The notes under the pieces are model-generated. The model was not told the DNA's origin and searched no databases. It worked only from the letters and a program-made list of their open reading frames with translations. A program made the position numbers and the translations under genes. A stretch of 64,000 nucleotides of DNA from Sycobia sp. Sy_11 (Eukaryota > Arthropoda > Insecta > Hymenoptera > Epichrysomallidae), in the NCBI GenBank assembly GCA_018907035.1, contig JACCIC010000027.1:496001-560000 (forward strand). The letters run 5' to 3'. Positions 47,025 through 57,519 of the stretch are shown piece by piece; the stretch's first letter is position 1; each line of letters opens with the position of its first letter.

Positions 47025-48167
47025 TTAGGTGTACAAATAAATTTCTACCGTTTTGAAAAGATGACGCCACCAATAAGATAATATCGAAATAGTATATGTT
47101 TACATCTGGAAACACTATAACCTTTTAATACCTCTGACTTTTTGCTAGCATCACTTAGTTTTCATCGTGTTAAGATGTCAAGTTTTGAGTTAAATAAGCC
47201 TCATTTGCAGGACTTATTCATTTTCTTCTTTCATTTAAAGCAATCTGCAGCTGAAGCACATCGACTACTCATAAAAACATATGGTGATGTTAATTTGAGT
47301 GAGAGAAGTTGTGGGGACTAGTTCCAAAAATTTAAAAGTGGTGATTTTGACATGGAGGGCAAAACACGCAGTGGAGGGCCAAATTGTATGGTGACACAGA
47401 ATTGGAAGCTTTATTGGAGGAAGATCTGTACCAAACGCAAGAAGAACTTGCACAAAAATTAGCTGAGTGAGTCCGCATGCTATTTCGCAAGGATTTCTAC
47501 ATAGAATCATGAAGGGAGACAAAAAGTGGATTCACTACGACAACCCAAAGCGTAGGAAGTGATGGGGTAAGCCCGGGCATGCCTCTACTTTGATGGCCAA
47601 GCCAAAAATTCATGGCAACATGCTAATGCTGTGCATTTCGTGAGATCAGCGTGGAGTAATCTACTACGAACTACTCCAACACAATCAAACCGTCACGGGA
47701 GAACGTTACCAAAAACAGCTGATGCAATTGAACCGAGCATTAAAAATTAAACGTCCACAATATGCCAAAAGGCACGATAAAGTCATTTTTCAGCATGACA
47801 ACGCTCGATCACATTTTGCAAAAATCGAAAAGGAAACGTTAGAAGCACTGAATTGTGACGTCCTATCCCACCTGCCGTAGTCACCAGATATTGCTTCGTC
47901 AGACTAACATCTATTCCGGTCGATGATTCATAGTTTGGCTGAGCAGCACTTCACTTCTTACGAGGAATTGAAGAAATGGGTCGATTCGTGCATCGCCTTA
48001 AAAGACGAGCAATTTTTTAAACGGGTTATCCACTTGCTGCCAGAAAGATGGTCAAAAGTAGTGAAAAATGATGGGCAATATTTTGAATGACATTATTTGT
48101 ACCTTTTTTTACAATAAATTCTTCTTTCTTTATAAAAAAAAAACGGCGGAAACATTTGTACACCAAA
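47025..48167 (+). mobile_element. mariner element with terminal inverted repeats and TA duplication
   Basis: The left end TTAGGTGTACAAAT (47025) and the reverse complement of the right end, TTTGGTGTACAAATG (from 48167), form imperfect inverted repeats of about 28 bp, flanked by TA at 47023-47024 and 48168-48169. Inside is a broken mariner transposase. Length is about 1.14 kb; full elements are nearer 1.3 kb. Confidence 0.85.
47175..48090 (+). pseudogene. mariner transposase relic inside the 47.0-48.2 kb element
   Basis: It starts with an ATG at 47175 (MSSFELNKPHLQDLF) and keeps helix-turn-helix blocks (KQSAAEAHRLL, KFKSGDFDMEGK). A segment between the DNA-binding part and the core is deleted near 47470-47500. 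Then GDKKWIHYDNPK, MLCI..RGVIYYELLQ, VIFQHDNARSHF and SPDIASSD follow, so all three catalytic Asp positions are still Asp, though the residue after the first is Lys in place of Glu. Stops and a frameshift break the frame. The C-terminus reads PERWSKVVKNDGQYFE. Confidence 0.85.
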
Positions 48168-48169
48168 TA

Positions 48170-49095
48170 GTTTTTAAAACAGTTATAAAACCATAATTCT
48201 GTGAACATTTTTAGTTTTATTCTAAAATAAAAAGGGTCCAATTCAACTATAAACAAAAAAAAATCTTTTTCTGATAATTTTTCTAATTGATACAGTCAGA
48301 AGTTACTGTTTATAACATTTTATGCTATTATTACGGCATAATTTCGGTTGACTATTGCTTTGGCTTCAAAATGAGATATGTTAAGTCTAGATATTAGCAG
48401 CAGAACCAAAGTTGGAATATAAATAGTGAGCACGATTCGGCATCTTGCATAAATATGCAAAATTTTTACTAATTTAATAATATTTTGAGTTCTAATAAAA
48501 ATTTTGTTACTCTTCAAAATCTAGCTGATTCATAAGAAAAAATGAAACAAAACGATATGTCTCTAATGCAATTTGTATTCGAGGTTCCGTATCCGCAGTC
48601 TTTTAAACATTTAATTTGTTAATTATTTTTTAAAAACATTTGTACGTAAAAAAACCATCGATTTTTGTGGTTAGCTCATTAAAGTAGTCTTAGAAATCTT
48701 GGTTGACTGACTGGAGTTTCATCGGTTACGGAAATTTCCTTCCACAACTAAAAATCGTGTGAGGGTTTATATGTTGAATAAAGAAAAATTCTGAGTAATA
48801 GATAGAAATAAACCAATTGATTTTTCATTCTTCGTTCTAAAATATTTTATATATTTTAATCTATTTTAATCTAATAGGCGCGATTATTGTACTACGCACA
48901 AAATTATTGTATTAAAAAACTGATTGTTTAACAAAAAAATTGAACATTTCAGCTAATATACTCCTTCTTTTTAATTTCCAAATTAAGCGTATTAACATAT
49001 TGCTTCATTAAATTTTTATTAAGAAATTAAACAGATTCATAAATAAATATATACTGCAGAAAGTCAAAAGTCAAATTTCTACTTTTCTATCAATT

Positions 49096-49153
<58 letters not shown>

Positions 49154-49539
49154 GTAGACCTACCTATGTGTGCTGTATATACGTATTAACCTTTTTAGAT
49201 CAATTTAAAATTCTATTATTACTATAATTTCTTTAATTTAAATTAAACTATCTGGATTGATTATCCATTGTTATTCCTCAATCGAAGTAGTAACTTCGTT
49301 TGCAGAATAATCGAATTAACATTTTCCAATTTTTTAGTTATTCTATCTATTCGATTTTTTAAATTTTTATGTATTATATTTTTGAAGACGTTGTTTAACA
49401 TTTCAATAAAGACGGTTTTTTTCTGTGTATTTTTGCATTATGCCATATCAGTCCGTTTTAGCATAAGCTTCTTCAAGGAAGCTTTAGACGTTTTCATAAG
49501 AAATTAGTAGAGTTTCATCTGTTGTAAAACATTTTTGTC
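48170..49539. other. No gene recognised
   Basis: AT-rich spacer with a TA run at 49098-49146. The hydrophobic frame at 49268-49507 (79 codons) is Phe/Ile/Leu-rich as chance AT-rich DNA gives; I do not support it. Confidence 0.5.
49098..49146. repeat. (AT)n microsatellite
   Basis: A perfect TA run of about 24 units. Confidence 0.95.
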
Positions 49540-50110
49540 AAGTAAGAGCATAGGCGTGTTAATTTATAAAAAAATGTATTTGATGGAACTTGTATGTGTA
49601 TCTTCCACAACGCATCTGTTTAATATATGCCCACACATTTTCAATAGGGTTTGCATCGGGTGACTGCGACGGCCAATTCAATGTAACGATGCCAGATTGA
49701 GTCTTCCACTTAGAAAGAGATCGCTACGATGTTTCGGATCGTTGTTCTTCTTTCAGAATCCAATTTTCATTTTTTTTGATGAGCCATCGTATAACAGATG
49801 GCAGTAAAGCATTTTTATAGATTTTTATCATTTTTTCAGCATTTAAGTTGTCAATCAAAAACTGCAAAGTGCTGAATCTCTGATGTGAGTAGCAGCGCCA
49901 AAGATGCACCTTTATTCCGTGTTTTATGGTCTGTTGAACAAGCCTATTAGTAGAAGTTGATCAGGCACGCGTGAGGAACAACGTGTTCATATATAACATT
50001 CATCAGTAAAAATGATATTTACAGCGTGCCACGCGCACTCGCTAGACATAGCGCCTAAAGTTTACCGCATATTCAGATTGATGCAGATCGACCTCGTTGA
50101 TACGCACTTC
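49540..50110 (-). pseudogene. Tc1-like transposase relic (C-terminal half)
   Basis: On the minus strand about 50020-49990 reads FTDECYI-like, then 49909-49724 HLWRCYSHQRFSTLQFL, LNAEKMIKIYKNALLPS and WILKEEQ, and 49700-49560 LNWPSQSPDANPIENVWAYIK. These are blocks of a Tc1-type DD34E transposase; the Glu of PIENVWA is present. Where the second catalytic Asp sits (after WILKE) the copy reads Glu-Gln-Arg, so it is lost. N-terminal DNA-binding part not seen. Confidence 0.8.
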
Positions 50111-50435
50111 CCACACGCTCAAGAAATACGAGAATTTGTGGATGGTTGTAATTATATTATGAAAATAATATAATTAAAAGAAAATAATTACTCCTAATAA
50201 TATTATGAATATAAAATATGTACAATGATAAACTCGTAAATAAACTGTTTAACCCGATAATATAAATAAACTATTAAAACTATAACATTATAAATGAGTA
50301 TTACGAGAGTTGCTATTTATATTTTGAGACATGGCGTATCAAGTGTTTTTAAGCGCCATCTGATATATTCAATTGAATGTTTGGCTCTGTTAACCACAAC
50401 CTTCTTCAGAACGTTTTGTCATTTAAGTATAACTT
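50111..50435. other. No gene recognised
   Basis: AT-rich spacer between Tc1 and mariner relics; it may hold the 5' end of the following mariner but no clear terminal repeat was found. Confidence 0.45.
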
Positions 50436-51095
50436 GTGTTATCTACAATTCAGTTAGAAACTAAATTTTATCTCAGCGACAAAATGGAAGTAACTCGTGA
50501 ACATTTTCGGGCGATGATTTTTTATAACTTTCGACATGGCTTATCAAGACAAGAATCCATCGATCAACTTACTTCAACTTTTGGTGATGAAGCTTCATCT
50601 TTGGCTACTGTAAAACATTGGTATAATGCATTTAATTGTGATCACAGTTCGCTCCAGAATGAGTTCCGTGAAGGTCATCTAATATCAGTTGTTGTGCCAG
50701 AAAATATTGATACTGTGCGCAAATTCATAAAGCAAGATCGTCATACGATATACCATGAGATTAAGAAATCTTTGAGCATTCGTGTGATAAGCATTACTAA
50801 AATATTGCATGACCATATAGGCGATAATAAGATTTATTCACCTTGGATCCCGTATAATTTGACAATATATGTCCTGATACAATTATAGTCCTGATTTGTA
50901 ACCCAATGTCTTCTTGTTATTCTTGCACATCAAAAATAAATTTCGTGGTCAACGTTTTTCGGTACCTAAAGAAGCCATTGATGCATTCAAAAACCATGTT
51001 TTGAAGGTACCACAATCGAAGTGGAAAAAGTGTTACGAAAACGGGTTCGAGCACTTTCAAAGATTCATTGATCATCATGAAAAAAAATAAAGCCG
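50436..51095 (+). pseudogene. mariner transposase relic with the catalytic core deleted
   Basis: The frame 50436-50888 carries the N-terminal DNA-binding part: TREHFRAMIFYNFRHGLSRQ, FGDEASSLATVKHWYNAF, VVPENIDTVRKFIKQDRHT and ILHDHIG. After IPYNLTI it jumps directly to the C-terminal part in another frame (about 50905-51090: LLFLHIKNKFRGQRFSV, AIDAFKNHVLKVPQSKWKKC). The whole middle with the three catalytic Asp residues is missing. Confidence 0.85.
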
Positions 51096-51114
51096 ATTTC
51101 TATAATAAATTACT

Positions 51115-51210
51115 GTAAAATTAATTAAGTTATTTTATCCGATTCGCCGTCCGTCCCCGACTACATCCTCCCATCTCAAACTACCCTGGAAAATACCGAT
51201 GACTTTCATT
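51115..51210 (+). repeat. Fragment of the large LTR family (3' end)
   Basis: TTATTTTATCCGATTCGCCGTCC..CTACATCCTCCC..TCAAACTACCCTGGAAAATACCG lines up with the end of solo LTR A at about 20870-20945 and of B at about 36610-36670. It is cut off before the final CACA and lies between two mariner relics. Confidence 0.7.
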
Positions 51211-51700
51211 TCGTGTTTGACCAAAAAATTAGACACAATTATGCTCAACTGTGACGGCGCATTATCGTGGTGATAAAACCATGAATTCTCTGCCAAAAAT
51301 CCGATCTTTTACGACGAATTTCTTCCCGTAGACACCTGAAAATGGGTAAGTATTATTTCTTATTAACAGTCTAACCTCCTGGAACGAATTCATGGTGAAC
51401 CACCTGATGGTAATCGTAAAAAACGATGAGCATCACCTTGATTTTCGATGGATGGGCGACTGGCATGAGGTAAGTTTTCCACGACTTCACGACCTTCACT
51501 GAATGCTTTTTGCCATTCAAATACTTGCGTTCGCGATAAACTAGACTCCTAAAACACTTTTGCAACATTTGCAACGATTCCGTAGCCGTAATTCCATTGG
51601 AAACATAAAATATCAAGCAAACTTGTTTATCAACTTTTTTTTCCATAGTCAATATCTCCAGACAAACTTTTTACGTTGTAAATAAACAGCTGACAAACAT
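51206..51700 (-). pseudogene. mariner transposase relic, second lineage, centre deleted
   Basis: The minus frame 51652-51371 begins MEKKVDKQVCLIFYVSNGI and ESLQMLQKCF (DNA-binding part), and after a loss of the middle passes to SKIKVMLIVFYDYHQVVHHEF, then about 51360-51240 CLREEIRRKRSDFW. The first catalytic Asp region is missing. Its protein differs from that of the neighbouring mariner at 50.4 kb, so it is another subfamily. The two lie tail to tail. Confidence 0.8.
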
Positions 51701-52199
51701 ACATTAATGGAGATATGGCGCTCAAATTTCACAAAAACATTAAGAAAGATTTTGCCAATATATAAAAAAAAAGATTTTACGGATTCAGTTTACACGCGGA
51801 GTTTAAATTCACCAATCCGGGTCAAATTTGATCATATGGTACAGTATGACAGTTCACGTAAATTAATTTAAGGCAGAATTCTACTTTACAACTCTGAAAA
51901 ATAATATTTGATTTTTTTTACATTTTTCGAAAGTAAATATATTCAAGAATGTTAGCTCAAAATTTTAGAAAGATTCAGGTAGTCTAACAATACTTTTTAC
52001 CTTTCGAACGCACTTACCTGAGCGCGCTATTCCGGACCGCCCAGCGCGCGCCCTGGATAAGCCATCTACCTGGCCTTCTTCGCTGCAGCAACTGTTCCTC
52101 TATTGTAAATCATTACACCTATATATATTCTCATCAAAATATATACCTTTGCTTCTCAATATTACCTTTCCGTTATAATTTTGCTTCTATATTTCAGTT

Positions 52200-53330
52200 C
52201 TGTATTACAGTAGTGGAGAATCAGTCGTGATTCGAAGTTCAAAAGTGAAGCATCTATCTATTCACAATGGATACAAAGAAAGTTTATCTTTCAATGCTCT
52301 CACGGTGGGCAGAGTGTTCTGTTTGCCAAATATAAATGAAATTTCCACAATATGGATTTCGAGGCCTTGGTTTCAAACTGTGCGTTTCCTGTGGCTGTGG
52401 AGACAGGTACATCAATTCGTGTCCAATGATCGGTACTAGGTATGAAATAAATCATCGACTCGTATTTGTGTTCCGTTTGCTTAGTATTGGCTTTAAAGGG
52501 ATATAGTTATTTTGTGGGCTGATGGAATTACAGACAAAATTTTAACTCAAAGGAAAAAAACTCGGACTGAAAAACTAAAGGCCGGAGAAAAAAAACGAAA
52601 AAAGTAGCTGCACCGAAGACAGTTGTGAAGAAACCAAAACTCGTGATTACAAAAGTGAAGACTTTTGATCTAAGTATCAAGTTAATGAAGGAGTTATCTA
52701 AAAGTACAGTCTTGCAATTGAAAGGAATTAAAATTCAGTAGAAGGCATGCGAAACGAGATCAGGACCGGCTATTACCACAAAATCTCAACAGACTCCAAA
52801 CCACAGCATACGTACTGTTCAGACACCTGGCGGAAGTATAAGAAGGCCGAAACAAACAACGCTTTAAAAAATTATAAACATGGTCCTGCTCTTGCTAGTG
52901 ACGTCCAAAAGGTGCTGAAACCGATCTACAAAGATCTAACAAAAACGGAATTGCTGGAGAGATGATTGGGCAGAAACACTCAAAATAACAATGAGTGTTT
53001 CAACTCAACAGTTTGGGCTATGGCACCAAAGCATGTCTATAATAGAAAAAAATCGTTAAAGTTGCATGCCTCACTGATGCCTGCATTTTTAATGAAGGAT
53101 TCAGTCCACTTTTGAAAATATTGGAAATTATGGGCTTGAAAATCAGCCAAACCGCCATGCAGTTCGCCAATATGCGCGACCAACAGTGCATCATTCGAAA
53201 TAACCGCCGCTCGACTGAGGCTTCTAAGGAGAGCAGAACTCAAAAAAGCAGGCTAAATTAGATGAAAATAGACGCCTGGAATAAGTTGAAGGCATATTGT
53301 ATGGCCCAGGCATCGCTGATTGAGCGTAAG
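52200..53330 (+). pseudogene. Kolobok-like transposase relic (copy 2)
   Basis: An N-terminal zinc-like region, CGCGDRYINSCPMIG, lies in a shifted frame near 52390-52435, then RLLSIGFKGI near 52470. A basic linker (KKRKKVAAPKTVVKKPK) is at 52585-52640, and MRNEIRTGYYHKISTDSKPQ and CSDTWRKYKKAE at 52747-52860, LKPIYKDLTKTELLER near 52916 and the C-terminal part to about 53330. It includes the N-terminal half that copy 1 lacks. At least five frameshifts or stops. The two copies are close to each other but carry different breaks. Confidence 0.78.
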
Positions 53331-53763
53331 ATAATTTTTTCTACGATTTTTCACTTACAAAAACTTTAAACGCGTTTTTCAAAAAACAGTGATTTCAAGT
53401 AGCGTGGTCGTGAAAACTAAAAAACTATTGAACCGATCCTAATGGAATTTTGAACACATATTCTATATGTTTGTATCAACTGCCCTAACTACAATCAACT
53501 TAAAATTTTAATTCTATCTATATTTTTATTGCAAAAAAAGACGGAGAAAAAGCAATTTTTTTTCTTTCGTATTTTAGCTACCATCTTGTTGATTTTGCAC
53601 GTACATAAAATATTCTAGTTAGATCGGTTTCTGGTGTACTATTTGATTTTTTCGTTTCAGACCATCTGTCGGCAAGATTTTACGACCACGACAACGTTAC
53701 CTACTTTTTGAGGTGTTAGGTTTGACCATACTTTACATGTATAAAAAATGTATAAAATAAATA

Positions 53764-54738
53764 ATAGTCCATTGTGACACAAGGAAGAAAAATAAGCGTT
53801 TTCAAAAACGCCTTTGCTCCCGTGTGTCACATACTATTTTCCCATACGAGGGCGCTTTTTTTCTCAAAGGAATGCACAAAAAATTGAACGGCAACTCACA
53901 GAATTAAAGAATTTAAATACCCCCCCCCCCCATGTGTTCGCCGTGCTTAGATAGAGCAAGCAGGTATAAAATCTAAAGGTCCAAATCATACTCGTTCTGA
54001 AATAAGTTACCCTAACATAAAATGTAATTCGTTGGGTTTAAAAAAAATATAATATTATCGGTTTTTTCTTAACGTTATACGTGCAATTTACTTGAATTGA
54101 ATAAAATAAAATTAAATAATTTCCTCTTATTTGGAAATTAATATAGTATGTTAAGAAGAGATGTAGGATTGGGTGGTGGCGGTGCAGGGTGGTGAAACCC
54201 CCGCCGGGGGTTGGTGGGCGGAGCCCCCTTTTCTATAAATAAATAAGACTAATCAATTGAAGATTATAAGTTTGTTAATAATCTACGCTCAAATTAAAAT
54301 TTTAAAATATTATAGCATAATAAATATAATTTTAAATTAAAACTAATTAAAAAAAATATAGATAATTTTTAATACTTAAAAAACATAAAAATTTTTATAA
54401 TAAATTTTAAATAGAATAAAAATCTTATTTCATTTTAAAATCTCGAATACCTAACTCAAAGTGCAAAAAAAGGTCGAACCCGCGGTCGACTGGCGCATAT
54501 ACTCGTAAGTCTAAACATCGTAAATGCCAGATGATGCACAGGCACGGAAAACTGAGAATCCTACCGGACTACACGGTTCCTTTCGTTCACTTTTCCTCTC
54601 TAGGGAGGAAAAGTAAAATTCTGCTTTCTGATTGGTCGGGAATCGGCCATAAACACTTTTCCTCCCTAGGGAGGAAAAGTAGTATTTTGCTCCCTCTAGA
54701 CAGCTGCAGAAAATCGTATTTTGCGCCCCGAGTGCGAG
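53764..54738. other. Unclassified insert of about 975 bp within Kolobok-like copy 2
   Basis: Copy 1 is continuous across this point (44570-44582), so the segment was inserted into copy 2. It starts near GTCCATTGTGACACAAGG and ends near GAGTGCGAGAAAAAAA. Inside are GTGACACA..GTGTGTCAC arms (about 53777-53850) enclosing a GCGTTTTC..AAAACGC hairpin, a run of 13 C near 53921, a GC-rich hairpin AACCCCC..GGGGGTT (54196-54212) and two 26-bp palindromes (54589-54614, 54655-54680). No coding frame of note and no clear terminal repeat. Its class is unknown. Confidence 0.6.
54589..54680. repeat. Pair of 26-bp palindromes in direct duplication
   Basis: ACTTTTCCTCCCTAGG with its mirror arm makes a perfect palindrome at 54655-54680; the copy at 54589-54614 has one C-to-T change. 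They lie 66 bases apart start to start, and a GATTGGTCGG (reverse CCAAT-type) string lies between them. Confidence 0.9.
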
Positions 54739-54878
54739 AAAAAAATTTTTTTATGTACTTCAAGAGTGTATTTATTAAGAATTTCAAATCCTACATCCAT
54801 ATCTTCAATAGCATTCTCAAAAAAATTAAAAAAAAAAATAGCATTTTTTCGAGGGTCTAAAGTAGTATACTGCCTTAA

Positions 54879-57480
54879 CTTTATATATAACATGCACATT
54901 ATCAATTTGTATATATAATTACAGTAAAGTATATTATAGTATAATATGCTTAACTTAAATAATAATATTTAACAAATTGTACAATCCAAATTGCAGACTA
55001 TGCTCAAAGTCCATCCTGGGAAAATTTTAAACCAGTATAACGAACAATTTTAAAGCAAAAATAATGCCGATTCAAAATTATTTATTCAATTTAGAAAGGT
55101 TTAATTTATATAATTAAATGTATTTTCTTTTAACATATTTATTAATAAATAATAAGAATTTTTTATATTGTCATTTTTAACACTCATTCGTTTCGTTTTT
55201 AATTTATTTTCAGTGATTTTAAAATATAAAGAAATCAAAATTAATTGACATTATGATATTATTTACAAAGAAATTTTTTTATTTCTTTTAATTTGAATAA
55301 TATTTATAAATATAATTTTATAATTTCATAGTTTTTATTTTGCTGAAAAAAAATGTTAAATTTTTTACCCAGCCGGACTTAAACCGCTGACCCTCTGATT
55401 TGCAATCTCACGTCTTAGCGACTACGTAATCTAACGCTATAACCACTATGCACTATAAATACATAGCTTAGATTGCTTTTGATGCATTGATAATTGCTAG
55501 AAGTTGCTATATTCACTTGTTTCGTGAGAAGAAAAAAATGGTTTAAAGAAAATAAGGGTAATAAAAATAATCTTATTTGCTGAATAATTTTTTCAAAACT
55601 ACATCAAGTGAACTGAAACGTTGTCATATGAATTATCGTAATGACACCTTTTTTTACAACCAAAATATAATTATGTTTCATATTATCATGTAAAAGTAAA
55701 AAAGAATAGGACATTTTTCAAAGAAGCCAAAAACCCTAACATATGATATAAGAGGATCTTTGATGCGACGCTGATATCTACTCGCCTATTATTCGCTACC
55801 GCAACACTTGATTATATATTTTTACTCTACAACTTATATTGTCCGAAAAAAAAACGCAATGAAAGATAAGCATTCTGAAGCTAAAATTATAACCAGAAAC
55901 TGTGGAAATATGCCGCCAGGGATCAACCGATAGGGTCATTACTGCAATTCAGCCACACACCACCGATGCTTCTTGGAATTCGAAAATGAAAACTGAAACG
56001 GAATATCAACACATCTTCAGAAATATCGCTTTAACTTAAAAAGTGTATAGAACAGAAAATACGTATTTTGATAAGATCTATAACTTTTCTTAAAAATATT
56101 TTTTTAAATTGTTCGTATTCGCTAAGGTAAACCCGAATAACCATTATTTCTATGATCTTCGCTATGAAAATCAAAAATGCACCCATAGCCACTACTAGTG
56201 AGTGACTGTATAAAGAGTAAAGAAGCCAAAACGTTAAGAGCAAGGACAATGAGCGCTATTCGACATGAGTTAGAGAGATAGAAAGGCAAACTTGTATGAT
56301 CTTGTATAGAAATTTAGTTTAGAATCCTTCACGGATGGAGTTAGTAATTTCTATTTGCAATTGAGTTCTATCAAGGAAATCTTAATAGATTCTACTGTGT
56401 TTATGTCCCATGCTATTTAGGATATTAGTAGGAATAGCCATCTAAATCCTAACATATAAGACTAATTAATATATCAAAAATTCTATATAAAATCTACTCA
56501 AAACATGTTTATTTCAACTCGAAATTTTATTTCATCCTGTCTTACAAGTAACCGAAATATGAATCAGAAGTAGTTCGTAGAAAATTAAAATATGCATAAT
56601 TTTATATCATGCACCAACAAATCTGATAATCTTATAACCTGTATAACACTAAAGGCTCAAGAGAACCGAAGAGCCATAAATACGTACACTAACCAGTTAC
56701 GTTCACATATAATATTAAGGTTTATGTCGCAAAAATTATGGAACGAAATTCTATTATAACGTTTAGAGTTGATAACGGAACGGTAAATTTGAGTATGTAT
56801 CAGAATTACTAATTGGAAAAAAGAAAATCTTTTTATATTTTTGATTACTTAACTAAGAACTATTTAAGCGACGAAAACCACAACGTAGCTCTAGACTTTC
56901 GGACTTAACGTGGGGATCTTATATCATGCATCAACAAATCTGGCTTTCTTCTGTCAAATTTTATCAAAATAAAAGGCATATTGCGATTTGTGAATTTGCG
57001 TAGATTTTAATCTTATATGTTATTGGAAATGATAATTGCGCTAAATAAATGTAAATATTGTAGATTGCAGCGATTAGACGATATTTACCGAGACGTTTCT
57101 GAAAAGAACGCAATTATTGTGTAAATTATTCGTTAGAACCAATAGGTAACAAGTAAATAAAATCAGAAATTTAGTTGCCATCTCCGATCAACATATCATA
57201 CGTTGCTTTAAGAGTATATAAAAGAATGTATACTTAGAATGTATGTCGAACGCGACAGCGACCGTCAACTATTTGACTACTGTGTAAGTGAGGCGAGTAC
57301 TGTCGACCAATCAGAGCAAGCGTCTTAAGAAGTCAGCTACTCGCACGAGAGCTCCGCGTATCTTCTTCAGTCGACTTCTTTCTCCGTTCCTGAGCAGACC
57401 TCCCATTTGCCACTCCCGATATTTTTCAAATCAAATTCCTTATCCATAACATTATTTTTTCTCTTCCTTACCACTTTAAG
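54879..57480. other. No gene recognised apart from a tRNA-like stretch
   Basis: AT-rich spacer. About 57230-57420 is more GC-balanced but no frame is supportable. The tRNA-like segment at 55367-55462 is listed separately. Confidence 0.5.
55367..55462 (-). repeat. tRNA-like (tRNA-derived SINE or pseudo-tRNA) segment
   Basis: On the minus strand GGTTTAAGTCC fits a polymerase III B box and TAGTGCATAGTGG, about 65 bases upstream, fits an A box loosely. Between them TTGCAAA sits like an anticodon loop with GCA (Cys). Pairing of the acceptor stem is not evident and the D-arm region is too long, so it is not a functional tRNA. Confidence 0.5.
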
Positions 57481-57519
57481 GCGATTACGAATCACAGTGC
57501 TTTGCGATAGCTCCAGAAC

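Larger units (their letters stand above)
51868..54878 (+). mobile_element. Kolobok-like DNA transposon, copy 2, with TTAA-flanked inverted repeats and a nested insert
   Basis: The left end is TTAA then GGCAGAATTCTACTTTA (51868 on); the reverse complement of the right end (to 54878) is TTAA then GGCAGTATACTACTTTA. About 30 of the first 37 positions agree. TTAA at both ends is the target-site duplication of Kolobok (and piggyBac) elements. The coding part has Kolobok-like transposase. Sequence at 53764-54738 is absent from copy 1 and is an insert. Confidence 0.82.

Noticed and set aside
55367..55462. A functional tRNA-Cys gene
   Set aside because: No acceptor stem pairing and an over-long D-arm region; only the boxes and an anticodon-like loop are present.
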